This document shows positions 1-6,290 of a stretch of 8,445 nt of DNA, one piece after another. The stretch is from DATGHS01 sp035307785 (lineage in GTDB: Bacteria; Planctomycetota; Planctomycetia; Gemmatales; Gemmataceae). The stretch lies in NCBI GenBank assembly GCA_035307785.1, contig DATGHS010000018.1:1-8445 (forward strand), given 5' to 3'. Both the position numbers and the translations under genes were made by a program. The notes under the pieces are model-generated. The model worked only from the letters and a program-made list of their open reading frames with translations. It ran no database searches and was not told the origin of the DNA. Position 1 is the stretch's first letter, and each line of letters starts with the position of its first letter.

Positions 1-652
1 GCAGCGGACTTTCCACGATCCTCTTCTTGGTCGCGAGGTTCCAAATGATCAAGTGGCCGTCGTAGCTGCCGGAAGCCAACTTGGTGCCATCGGGCGCGAA
101 GTCGACGCAGAGAATCCAGTCGCTGTGGCCGTCGAGCTTGCCGGTTTCCTTGCCGCTGGTGGTGTCGATGAGGCGAATGGAGTTCGTGTCATCGCCCACC
201 GCCAGGACCTTTGCGTCGGGCGACAGGGCCAGCGCGCGAACATTATCGGCCGCATCGAGGGTGTGCTTCAACTCGCGGCCGGGCATGGCCCAGAGCTTCA
301 CCTTGCGGTCGGCGCCGGCGGAAGCCAGCCAGCCATTGGACCAGGCGAGCGCGGTGATCGGTCCGTTGTGGCCAGGAGCGATATCCGGCGCGGTCTGGCC
401 GACGCGAATTCCCATCCAGGCCGCGCGCGGCCAGGAAACAAGGGCACCGGTTTCGCCGCCCACGATCAGGCTTTCCGCGCCGTCGCGCGCTGCGAGGGCG
501 TAGCAGGGCCCGCCCTTGCCGCCGAGCGTTTCCACGAGACGCGCTTGGCCAGGAGCGATCGGCGGCAACGCCGGAGCCTTTGGCGGCTGGGCGAAAGCCG
601 AAAGACTGAGCAACAAAAACATCAGGATGCAAAGTGAGTACCGCGGCCGCAT
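1..652 (-). CDS. Exported WD40-repeat protein, N-terminal part (cut by window edge)
   Basis: The first 217 codons are present; the gene continues past position 1. The start is the ATG at 652-650, with a GAGG Shine-Dalgarno about 8 bases upstream (TTGAGGAATTCATT then ATG). Residues 1-22 form a signal peptide (basic MRPRYS, hydrophobic LMFLLLSLS, cleavage near AFA/Q), so the protein is exported. Four WD40 blades can be read: a degenerate one at about 47-77, then 95-123 (ends KVKLWAM), 137-164 (ends SIRLID) and 176-208 (ends LIIWNL, with SPDAK/APDGT turns typical of the family). WD40 propellers are protein-interaction scaffolds; in planctomycetes exported versions are common, often with cytochrome c or other domains further on, but nothing beyond residue 217 can be seen. 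The partner and exact function are unknown. It is transcribed in the same direction as the isomerase gene upstream, but the 118-base gap with a strong inverted repeat suggests separate transcription. Confidence 0.88.
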   Translation of the reverse strand, partial: MRPRYSLCILMFLLLSLSAFAQPPKAPALPPIAPGQARLVETLGGKGGPCYALAARDGAESLIVGGETGALVSWPRAAWMGIRVGQTAPDIAPGHNGPITALAWSNGWLASAGADRKVKLWAMPGRELKHTLDAADNVRALALSPDAKVLAVGDDTNSIRLIDTTSGKETGKLDGHSDWILCVDFAPDGTKLASGSYDGHLIIWNLATKKRIVESPL

Positions 653-669
653 AATGAATTCCTCAACGC

Positions 670-681
670 GCTAGCGCTAGC
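670..681. repeat. 12-bp perfect palindrome in the WD40 gene leader
   Basis: GCTAGCGCTAGC reads identically on both strands and lies 18 bases upstream of the WD40 start codon, just upstream of its GAGG ribosome binding site. It could be an operator half, part of the adjacent repeat element, or chance. The sequence alone does not decide. Confidence 0.4.
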
Positions 682-708
682 AGGCCGTCAATCGTGATTC
701 AGTGGGCC

Positions 709-768
709 GTTAGCCCGAAGCGCCAGCAAGGGCGCTTTGTCGTTTCCTCGCTTGCGCTTCGGGCTAAC
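709..768. repeat. REP-like inverted repeat after the isomerase gene
   Basis: A 15-base arm at 709-723 (GTTAGCCCGAAGCGC) is matched exactly by its reverse complement at 754-768. Extending inward to 23 bases gives 21 matches, with loop 732-745. A nested alternative stem AGCGCC/GGCGCT (719-724 with 731-736) also exists. The right arm ends two bases before the isomerase stop codon (773-771), so the hairpin would form at the very 3' end of that transcript and could act as a terminator or RNA-stabilising structure. No T-run follows on the minus strand, so a plain intrinsic terminator is doubtful. The form is that of a dispersed REP-type element; copy number cannot be seen here. Confidence 0.65.
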
Positions 769-770
769 TC

Positions 771-1328
771 TTACTTCTCCCGCCGCACCGACTTAATCAC
801 AATATCTTCCACAGGTATGTTTTCGTGCCCGCCCTTGCTGGCGGTGCGGACATTCTTGATCTTGTCCACCACGTCCATGCCGTCGATCACGCGGCCGAAG
901 ACACAGTAGCCCGGATTGAGCCCGCTCTTGTCGAGCTTTTTGTTATCCACAATGTTAATAAAAAACTGGCCCGTCGCACTGTCTGGATCATTGGTGCGGG
1001 CCATGGCAATGGTGCCGCGCAGGTTGGACAAGCCGTTGTCGGCTTCGTTCTTGATTGGGTCGTGGGTCTTGCGTTCCTTCATTCCCGGCTCAAAGCCGCC
1101 GCCCTGAATCATGAAATCCGGCATCACCCGGTGAAAGATCAAACCATCGTAAAACTTTTCCTCGGTGTAGGTGAGGAAGTTCTTCACTGTGATCGGGGCC
1201 TTGTCTTCAAACAGCTCGATCTTGATCGGCCCGTAGCTGGTGTCCATCACGACCACCGGATTCGCCGCCTCCGATGCGGAAGCGGCAAGCAGGGTAACGA
1301 GGCCGACCAGAAGGGTTTTCCACTTCAT
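771..1328 (-). CDS. ppiA: Exported cyclophilin-type peptidyl-prolyl cis-trans isomerase
   Basis: This 185-residue protein catalyses cis-trans isomerisation of peptide bonds before proline and helps exported proteins fold. The signal peptide is MKWKTLLVGLVTLLAASASEA (about residues 1-21), so it acts outside the cytoplasm, as E. coli PpiA (190 residues) does. The cyclophilin core is complete: FHRVMPDFMIQGGG (65-78) with the catalytic Arg at 67, PIKNEADNGL (91-100), GTIAMAR (105-111), SATGQFFIN (117-125) and YCVFGRV (141-147). No Trp occupies the place of human CypA Trp121, as in bacterial forms with weak cyclosporin binding. The ATG at 1328-1326 was chosen because GGGAG lies 6 bases upstream and the signal peptide begins there; an in-frame ATG at 1376 would add 16 non-signal residues and lies over the predicted transcription start. 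The symbol follows the exported PpiA type; ppiA and ppiB naming overlaps in databases. Confidence 0.93.
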   Translation of the reverse strand: MKWKTLLVGLVTLLAASASEAANPVVVMDTSYGPIKIELFEDKAPITVKNFLTYTEEKFYDGLIFHRVMPDFMIQGGGFEPGMKERKTHDPIKNEADNGLSNLRGTIAMARTNDPDSATGQFFINIVDNKKLDKSGLNPGYCVFGRVIDGMDVVDKIKNVRTASKGGHENIPVEDIVIKSVRREK

Positions 1329-1374
1329 AATGCGCTCCCAATAACTGCCGTCAATCGTTTGGCTATGAGGCTGC

Positions 1375-1403
1375 ATTCTATCAGAGCGGTCAGCGTAGGT
1401 CAG
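1375..1403 (-). promoter_or_regulatory. Candidate sigma-70-like promoter of the isomerase gene
   Basis: On the minus strand, CTGACC (1403-1398) and TAGAAT (1380-1375) are separated by exactly 17 bases. That is 4/6 and 5/6 of the sigma-70 consensus. The implied transcription start is about 40 bases before the isomerase ATG, leaving a normal leader with its Shine-Dalgarno site. On the plus strand GGTCAGC occurs twice, 10 bases apart (1388-1394 and 1398-1404), so both copies face the same side of the helix and overlap the -35 and spacer. This could be a regulator site, but that is inference. Confidence 0.4.
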
Positions 1404-1531
1404 CCTATCCAGGCCGGCCGCTGCTGTGTCGTGTCAGGCTGGAAAGCTCGACCCACGGCTATCTTGTCCGGAACTCGCTGCCTGCGTATCGCTATGGCAG
1501 TAAGGTTTCTACTTCCTTCTTCGGGTGAATC

Positions 1532-3562
1532 ATGATGAAAGCGCTTGTCCCCGCAGCGTTTTTAGGTGCATTCCTTCTGGCGGCGCCGGCCTTGGCACAA
1601 AACTACGAGCCACCGCCATCGAATCCTCCGGACGCAAAGACGAAGGCAACGATTGAACTGCGAACGCGGGAGCTGGGCAATGCCATTGTGTCGCTCCAAC
1701 GGCTCGGCGTGCGCGATCCGATGCTGGGGGATGTGGAGATCTACCATAAGGCCAGCAAGTGGATTGACCAACTCGACGAATATTACGACAAGCATTCGGC
1801 CGAATGGACGCTCAAGATTCTCGACCAGGGACTGCTACGTGCCAGCCAGGCCGGTCGTGGCGAGGCGCCGTGGCTAATGCCCGTCAGCCAGGTTTCGTTG
1901 CGGGCATACCGCTCGCGCATCGACGGCACTTTACAGCCGTACGCGGTGAGCTATCCAAGAGATTATGGCAAAGACCCAAAGACAAAATGGCGCGTGGACA
2001 TCGTCTTGCATGGCCGCGATAACGGGCTCAACGAAGTGAAGTTTCTCCAGCAACACAGCGGCGACAAGATGGTGCCGCCCGACCAGAAGTGGATTCAGGT
2101 CGACATTTATGGCCGCGGCAACAACGCCTATCGCTGGGCGGGCGAAACCGACGTGGAGGAAGCATGGGCGGCATTCGTTAGGACCGAAGGAATGCTGGGC
2201 CGGGCCGACTGGATCGATCCACGGCGCGTGGTGCTGCGCGGCTTCTCCATGGGCGGGGCTGGGACCTGGCATTTCGGCCTGCACCGACCCGACAACTGGT
2301 GCGTCATCGGTCCCGGGGCGGGCTTCACCACGACCGTTGGCTATGTCAAAGACCTGCCGGCGAAGCTGCCGCCGCACATCGAAGCCTGTCTGCGTATTTA
2401 CGATGCCGTCGATTACGCGCCCAATGCGTTTGATGTGCCCGTCGTTGCCTACGGCGGCACGGAAGATCCGCAACTGCAAGCGGCCAAAAACATCGAAGCG
2501 ATCCTGAAGCCGCTGGACATTCGCATGACTTTGCTTGTGGCTGAGGGCTTAAAGCATGAGTTCCCGCCTGTTTGGCGTGCCAAAGCGGAAGCCGAGTATG
2601 AGAAGTACGCGGGCCCAGGCAAGGGCCGCAGGGAGTATTCGCAGCAAGTGCGCTTCACCACGTTCACGCTCAAATACAGCCGGTGCGACTGGTTGGATAT
2701 TCTCGGTCTGGAGCAGCACTATGTGCGCGCAGAAGTCGATGCCACGCGAACCGACAACGGCTTCAACGTGAAGACGAAGAACGTGCGCACGCTCAAGCTT
2801 CGTTTGCCCGAAGGTGAAATTAACCCGCAAATCGTGCAGATCGATGGTCAGGAATTGGCGGCACGGGCATCGGAATTGGAGGGTGCGCGGTCGGTGTATT
2901 TCAGCAAGGACGGTGGTAAGTGGGTCAACGTCATGCCACAAGTCATTCAAACCGACCATACGAGACGAATTCAGAAGCTTCGCGGCCTCCAAGGTCCCAT
3001 CGACGATGCGTTCATGGACAGCTTTCTCTGCGTTCGGGGCACATTGCCGGATCCCTGGCATCCGGAGTTAAAGCAGTATGCCGACGCGACCCTGGATCGC
3101 TTTGTTAAGGAATGGGAGAAATTCTTCCGCGGTGAAGTCGAAGTGAAGAACGATACTGACGTGACGGACAATGATATCCGAGATAAGCACCTCATCCTCT
3201 TCGGCGACCCGTCTTCGAATAGCTTGATCGCGCAAGTCGTTCCGCGCTTGCCATTGCAATGGACGAAAGGCAGGCTCGTCTTCGGCGGCAAGACCTACGA
3301 ATCTTCCACGCACCTGCCGGTCATGATTTACCCGAGCCAGCTTAATCCGAGCCGGTATGTCGTTCTGAACTCCGGCCACACCTTCCATGCTGATTCTCTG
3401 ACCAAGACCAACGCTCTGCTCTTCCCGCGCCTCGGTGACTACGCGATCATCAAGCCGGCAGCCTCGAAGGATGATCCGCTGGCCTTCGAGACGGCGGATG
3501 TGGGGATATTCGATGATTACTGGCAAGTGCGAGGAACGGAAAAGAGTTCAAACAGAAGATAA
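1532..3562 (+). CDS. Large exported alpha/beta-hydrolase (prolyl-oligopeptidase-like serine hydrolase)
   Basis: The 676-residue protein begins with a signal peptide (MMKALVPAAFLGAFLLAAPA, cleavage near LAQ, residue 22). Residues about 140-350 form an alpha/beta-hydrolase domain: VDIVLHGRDNG (155-165, likely oxyanion hole), the nucleophile elbow GFSMGG with Ser239, the probable acid Asp312 in GGTEDPQ, and His342 in GLKHEFP. The order and spacing fit the prolyl oligopeptidase/esterase group. Residues 23-135 are mostly helical, and about 370-676 form a long C-terminal part whose family I cannot name; it contains a second Rossmann-like stretch (KHLILFGDPSSNSLI, 552-566). The real substrate, peptide or ester, is unknown. 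Two adjacent ATGs (1532, 1535) are possible starts, with a weak GGGTGA upstream that suits the second slightly better. It is divergent from the isomerase gene and followed 79 bases later by thrC. Confidence 0.88.
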   Translation: MMKALVPAAFLGAFLLAAPALAQNYEPPPSNPPDAKTKATIELRTRELGNAIVSLQRLGVRDPMLGDVEIYHKASKWIDQLDEYYDKHSAEWTLKILDQGLLRASQAGRGEAPWLMPVSQVSLRAYRSRIDGTLQPYAVSYPRDYGKDPKTKWRVDIVLHGRDNGLNEVKFLQQHSGDKMVPPDQKWIQVDIYGRGNNAYRWAGETDVEEAWAAFVRTEGMLGRADWIDPRRVVLRGFSMGGAGTWHFGLHRPDNWCVIGPGAGFTTTVGYVKDLPAKLPPHIEACLRIYDAVDYAPNAFDVPVVAYGGTEDPQLQAAKNIEAILKPLDIRMTLLVAEGLKHEFPPVWRAKAEAEYEKYAGPGKGRREYSQQVRFTTFTLKYSRCDWLDILGLEQHYVRAEVDATRTDNGFNVKTKNVRTLKLRLPEGEINPQIVQIDGQELAARASELEGARSVYFSKDGGKWVNVMPQVIQTDHTRRIQKLRGLQGPIDDAFMDSFLCVRGTLPDPWHPELKQYADATLDRFVKEWEKFFRGEVEVKNDTDVTDNDIRDKHLILFGDPSSNSLIAQVVPRLPLQWTKGRLVFGGKTYESSTHLPVMIYPSQLNPSRYVVLNSGHTFHADSLTKTNALLFPRLGDYAIIKPAASKDDPLAFETADVGIFDDYWQVRGTEKSSNRR

Positions 3563-3630
3563 CGAAGCAAACGAAGGGAGAAAATAACCCCGATTGCACT
3601 AGCTCTTTGTTTCCTTCGTTGCCTTCTGTT
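3551..3630. repeat. Long imperfect inverted repeat between the hydrolase gene and thrC
   Basis: The arms 3551-3576 and 3605-3630 pair at 22 of 26 positions, around a 28-base loop. The left arm includes the hydrolase TAA stop (3560-3562) and the right arm ends 11 bases before the thrC ATG. The arms are built from AACGAAG-like words. There is no U-run directly after the right arm, so it may work as a bidirectional or rho-independent-like stop, or be a dispersed repeat. Its stem would also place the thrC start just outside a hairpin, and thrC shows no Shine-Dalgarno site. Confidence 0.6.
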
Positions 3631-3641
3631 CAATAAACCTT

Positions 3642-5036
3642 ATGACCGACGCCGTTTACCAGCGCTGCATTCATCCGCACTGCGCCGCCACGCTGGGCGT
3701 CGAGGACACTTCGTTTCGATGTCCCAAATGCGGCGGGTTGCTCGATGTCGCCTACGACTGGAATCGCTTATCTCCGCCGAAATCGCTGAAAGATTTCGCC
3801 GCCAAGTGGTCCAGCCGCACCGATCCGCTTTGCTTCAGCGGCGTCTGGCGCTTTCGCGAGTTGCTACCGTTTGCTCCACCCGAGCAAGTGCTAACGATCG
3901 GCGAAGGCCAAACGATTCTGCAGCGAGCAGATACGGTGGCTTCGTATGCCGGGATGAGCCCCGGACGATTGTTTTTGCAATACGAAGGCATGAATCCGTC
4001 CGGCAGCTTCAAAGACAACGGCATGACGGCCGCGTTCACGCATGCCCGCCTGGTCGGCGCGCGCCGGGCTGCCTGCGCCAGCACCGGCAACACCAGCGCG
4101 TCGCTGGCCGTCTTTTGCTCCGCCACCGGCCTCCTGCGCGCCGTAATCTTCATCGGCAGCGGTAAGATTTCCTACGGCAAGCTGTCGCAAGCCCTCGACC
4201 ACGGCGCGCTTACCATTCAAATCGCCGGCGATTTCGACGATGCCATGGCCCGCGTGCAGCAAGTTGCCGGCAAGCTCGGCATCTATCTCGTCAACAGCAT
4301 CAACCCGTTCCGCTTGGAAGGACAGAAGGCGATCATGTTCCGCGTGCTGGAAGCGCTGAATTGGGAAGTGCCCGACTGGATCGTGGTTCCCGGCGGGAAC
4401 CTCGGCAACGTGAGCAGCTTCGGTAAAGCATTCATGGAATTGCAGGAACTTGGACTGGTTCCGCGCGTGCCGCGCCTGGCCGTCATCAATGCCGCGGGTG
4501 CCAATACCTTCTACCAGCTATTTGAACGCAACCGCTTGCGCTGGAACAACGGTCAGCCTGATTCGAACATCGTTTCCGGATACTACCGCGCTCTGGATAT
4601 GGAGAACATCCGCGCGGCGACGCTTGCCAGCGCTATCGAAATCAACCGGCCCGTGAATCTGCTCAAAGCGCTTCGTGCCCTCGATAAATGCGGCGGCGTG
4701 GTGCGTGAGGTGAGCGACCAGGAAATGCTCGATGCCAAGGCCAAGGTCGGCGCCGGCGGCTTCGGCTGCGAACCCGCCTCGGCCGCCAGTGTGGCCGGAC
4801 TAAAACGCTTGTGTGCCGAAAAGATAGTGAATCCCGATGAGCGCGTGGTCTGCATTCTCACGGGCCACCAGTTGAAAGACCCCACGGCGACTGTAGCGTA
4901 TCACAGTTCCGATCCGAAGACGTTTGACGAAGTGTTGGGCCAACGCGGCGTCCGCCGTGCCAGCTTCGCCAATCGCGCCGTGCAAGTGCGCAACGATCTG
5001 GAAGAAATCATCAAGGCGATTGAGTTGTATTCATGA
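3642..5036 (+). CDS. thrC: Threonine synthase (PLP-dependent)
   Basis: Threonine synthase converts O-phospho-L-homoserine and water to L-threonine and phosphate, the last step of threonine biosynthesis, in the cytoplasm. The 464-residue protein starts with a zinc-ribbon-like region (Cys9, Cys14, Cys27, Cys30: RCIHPHC...RCPKCGG), as in many bacterial and archaeal ThrC. The PLP-binding Lys is K124 in NPSGSFKDNGM (118-128). TGNTSAS (148-154) contacts substrate and cofactor, GGNLGN (251-256) holds the PLP phosphate, and TGHQLKDP (407-414) is the usual C-terminal signature. In most homologues the residue two after the PLP Lys is Arg (KDRGM); here it is Asn, a conservative-context change that I do not think removes activity. 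The start is the only sensible ATG before the zinc ribbon; no Shine-Dalgarno is visible upstream. It lies upstream of dapB in the same orientation. Confidence 0.95.
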   Translation: MTDAVYQRCIHPHCAATLGVEDTSFRCPKCGGLLDVAYDWNRLSPPKSLKDFAAKWSSRTDPLCFSGVWRFRELLPFAPPEQVLTIGEGQTILQRADTVASYAGMSPGRLFLQYEGMNPSGSFKDNGMTAAFTHARLVGARRAACASTGNTSASLAVFCSATGLLRAVIFIGSGKISYGKLSQALDHGALTIQIAGDFDDAMARVQQVAGKLGIYLVNSINPFRLEGQKAIMFRVLEALNWEVPDWIVVPGGNLGNVSSFGKAFMELQELGLVPRVPRLAVINAAGANTFYQLFERNRLRWNNGQPDSNIVSGYYRALDMENIRAATLASAIEINRPVNLLKALRALDKCGGVVREVSDQEMLDAKAKVGAGGFGCEPASAASVAGLKRLCAEKIVNPDERVVCILTGHQLKDPTATVAYHSSDPKTFDEVLGQRGVRRASFANRAVQVRNDLEEIIKAIELYS

Positions 5037-5042
5037 ATACAA
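5025..5042. repeat. 18-bp perfect palindrome over the thrC stop codon
   Basis: TTGTATTCATGAATACAA is its own reverse complement over 18 bases. Its centre is at 5033/5034, so the second half starts with the thrC TGA stop (5034-5036). It overlaps the left end of the larger inverted-repeat element by three bases (5040-5042). Confidence 0.6.
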
Positions 5043-5170
5043 AATCGAAATCCGAATATCGAAATCCGAAACAAATTCAGATTTCAAAATACGAATGATC
5101 CAAACTACTTGAGTTTTGGATTTTGTGTTTTGAATTTGTTTCGTATTTCGTGCTTCGGATTTCGGATTTG
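5040..5170. repeat. 131-bp palindromic element (REP/MITE-like) between thrC and dapB
   Basis: Arms 5040-5079 and 5131-5170 are reverse complements at 34 of 40 positions, with the inner part GAAACAAATTCA matching exactly. The 51-base middle contains a further near-complement (GATCCAAACT with AGTTTTGGAT), so the whole element can fold into one long hairpin. The left arm itself contains a tandem word, ATCGAAATCCGAA, twice in a row. The element is AT-rich against GC-rich neighbours and has no coding potential. It fills nearly the whole thrC-dapB gap and could end thrC transcription. An imprecise miniature mobile element or REP-type repeat is the likely nature. Confidence 0.75.
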
Positions 5171-5185
5171 AAGTGAGAGATGCAA

Positions 5186-5989
5186 ATGCGAATTCATATT
5201 GGCATAAACGGTGCTTGCGGCCGCATGGGTCAGCGGCTGGTTGCTTTGGCCCGCGAAGACTCGGAACTGGCGCTGGTCGCCGCCATCGACGCGGCCGCTC
5301 ATCCTCAGCAGGAGGAAGACGCGGGCACCGTTGCCGGCATTGGGCCCATCGGCGTGCCGATCACTTCCGAACTGGCGCTGGAGACGCGCGTGGATGCCAT
5401 CATCGATTTTTCGTTACCGGAAGGCACGATGGCCGTTCTCGACACCTGCATCAGCCGGCGCATTCCCCTGGTGGTTGCTACTACTGGCCATAGTGCGGAG
5501 CAAAAGCGCCGCATCGAAGAAGCCGCCCACGACACTGCGATTCTCATGTCGCCGAACATGAGCCTCGGCGTAAACGTCGCCTTCCGGCTCGTGCAGGAAG
5601 CCGGCAAGCTGCTGCGCGATAAAGATTTCGATGTCGAGATCCTGGAGCGGCACCACCGCTTCAAAAAGGATTCGCCGAGCGGCACAGCCCTGCACTTCGC
5701 CAAGATCGTGCAAGAAGCGATGGGCCAAACCGCTCTCCGCCACGGCCGCGAAGGACTGGTCGGCGAGCGGCCGAAACATGAAATCGGCGTCCACGCCATC
5801 CGGGCCGGCGACAACGTCGGCGATCACACCATTGTCTTCAGCACCCTGGGCGAAACGCTGGAACTCAGCATTCGCGCCCATAGCCGCGACGCGTATGCGC
5901 GCGGCGCCCTGGCCGCGGCGAAGTTCCTCGCCGGCCGGCCGCCGGGGCGATATTCGATGAGCGATGTGCTGGGGCTAGAGGGGAAGTGA
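5186..5989 (+). CDS. dapB: 4-hydroxy-tetrahydrodipicolinate reductase
   Basis: DapB reduces 4-hydroxy-tetrahydrodipicolinate with NAD(P)H to tetrahydrodipicolinate, in the route to diaminopimelate and lysine, hence peptidoglycan. The 267-residue product has the full family pattern (numbering from the 5186 ATG): GINGACGRMG (6-15, nucleotide-binding loop), FSLPEGT (75-81), TTGH (99-102), SPNMSLGVN (122-130), the catalytic and substrate-binding block ERHHRFKKDSPSGTA (154-168, His pair plus Lys) and GDHTIVF (213-219). Length matches the usual ~270. The start at 5186 was chosen because the AGTGAGAG ribosome binding site ends 6 bases before it; the in-frame ATG at 5180 touches that site directly and would add only MQ. 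Together with thrC it forms an aspartate-pathway pair, though the hairpin element between them argues against simple co-transcription. Confidence 0.95.
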   Translation: MRIHIGINGACGRMGQRLVALAREDSELALVAAIDAAAHPQQEEDAGTVAGIGPIGVPITSELALETRVDAIIDFSLPEGTMAVLDTCISRRIPLVVATTGHSAEQKRRIEEAAHDTAILMSPNMSLGVNVAFRLVQEAGKLLRDKDFDVEILERHHRFKKDSPSGTALHFAKIVQEAMGQTALRHGREGLVGERPKHEIGVHAIRAGDNVGDHTIVFSTLGETLELSIRAHSRDAYARGALAAAKFLAGRPPGRYSMSDVLGLEGK

Positions 5990-6242
5990 GAACTGCATGT
6001 CTTCGCAACCTTCCGAGCAATTCCAGGTGGAGTGACAGGGTAGGTATCGGCACGCCGCCGAGATCGGGAAGATCGATGACGGTGGCGACCTTGTTGCCGG
6101 GCCAATCCTTTTTGAGCTGAGTAAACACGGCGCACCGGGACACGAAGGCCGTCTCTCCAGGCCAACGGCCTGACAGCCATGTGGGTGAATACACACTAGG
6201 AGGCGGGAGGGGACTAATACGGGATTCCCGTGAGATCAATCC
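5990..6242. other. Gene-free gap after dapB (remnant and small palindromes)
   Basis: No intact gene fits here. The stretch contains a 36-codon minus-strand segment with coding-like composition (listed separately), a short palindrome ACGGGA-T-TCCCGT (6222-6234), and then the promoter/operator of the next gene. No strong terminator for dapB was found. Confidence 0.5.
6048..6155 (-). pseudogene. Possible gene remnant, family unknown
   Basis: Read on the minus strand, 36 consecutive codons give a protein-like segment that includes VFTQLKKDWPGNKVATVIDL. GC by codon position is 23/36 first, 16/36 second and 29/36 third, the third > first > second order expected of a real coding strand in a GC-rich genome. 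On both sides of this segment the frame stays open but the third-position bias fades and the translation becomes proline/serine/arginine-rich, so the segment looks like a surviving piece of a decayed or truncated gene. I do not recognise the family. Chance composition remains possible over so short a stretch. Confidence 0.3.
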
Positions 6243-6290
6243 TTGAACATGCTGACCGGGCCGTGATATACTGACCGACCGGTCAGCATG
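6243..6290 (+). promoter_or_regulatory. Strong promoter overlapped by a TetR-style operator
   Basis: TTGAAC (6243-6248) and TATACT (6267-6272) are 18 bases apart, each close to sigma-70 consensus. A perfect 12-base inverted repeat, CATGCTGACCGG (6248-6259) and CCGGTCAGCATG (6279-6290), brackets the -10 box. Immediately after the -10, CTGACCGACCGGTCAG (6271-6286) is itself a near-palindrome with 7 of 8 pairs. ACTGACCGACCGGTCAG-type words are typical TetR/AcrR-family operators. A repressor bound here would block RNA polymerase. The right arm ends in the ATG of the following ORF, so the transcript would start only about 8-10 bases before it. No TetR gene is in the window. Confidence 0.6.

Noticed and set aside
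53..637. 194-residue plus-strand ORF opposite the WD40 gene
   Set aside because: It is antisense to a frame with a signal peptide, a Shine-Dalgarno site and four WD40 blades; its own translation is Ala/Gly/Arg-rich without motifs.
1464..1492. Promoter TTGTCC, 17 bases, TATCGC for the hydrolase gene
   Set aside because: The -10 match is only 3 of 6; too weak to annotate.
825..1535. 236-residue plus-strand ORF across the isomerase gene
   Set aside because: It is a shadow of the complete cyclophilin gene on the other strand and shows no domain.
1931..2479. 182-residue minus-strand ORF inside the hydrolase gene
   Set aside because: It lies opposite the catalytic domain of the hydrolase; open only because of high GC.
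2549..3061. 170-residue minus-strand ORF inside the hydrolase gene
   Set aside because: Antisense shadow; no ribosome binding site or recognisable domain.
5048..5073. CRISPR-like repetition of GAAATCCGAA
   Set aside because: The repeats are adjacent short words within a palindromic arm, with no spacers and no cas genes.
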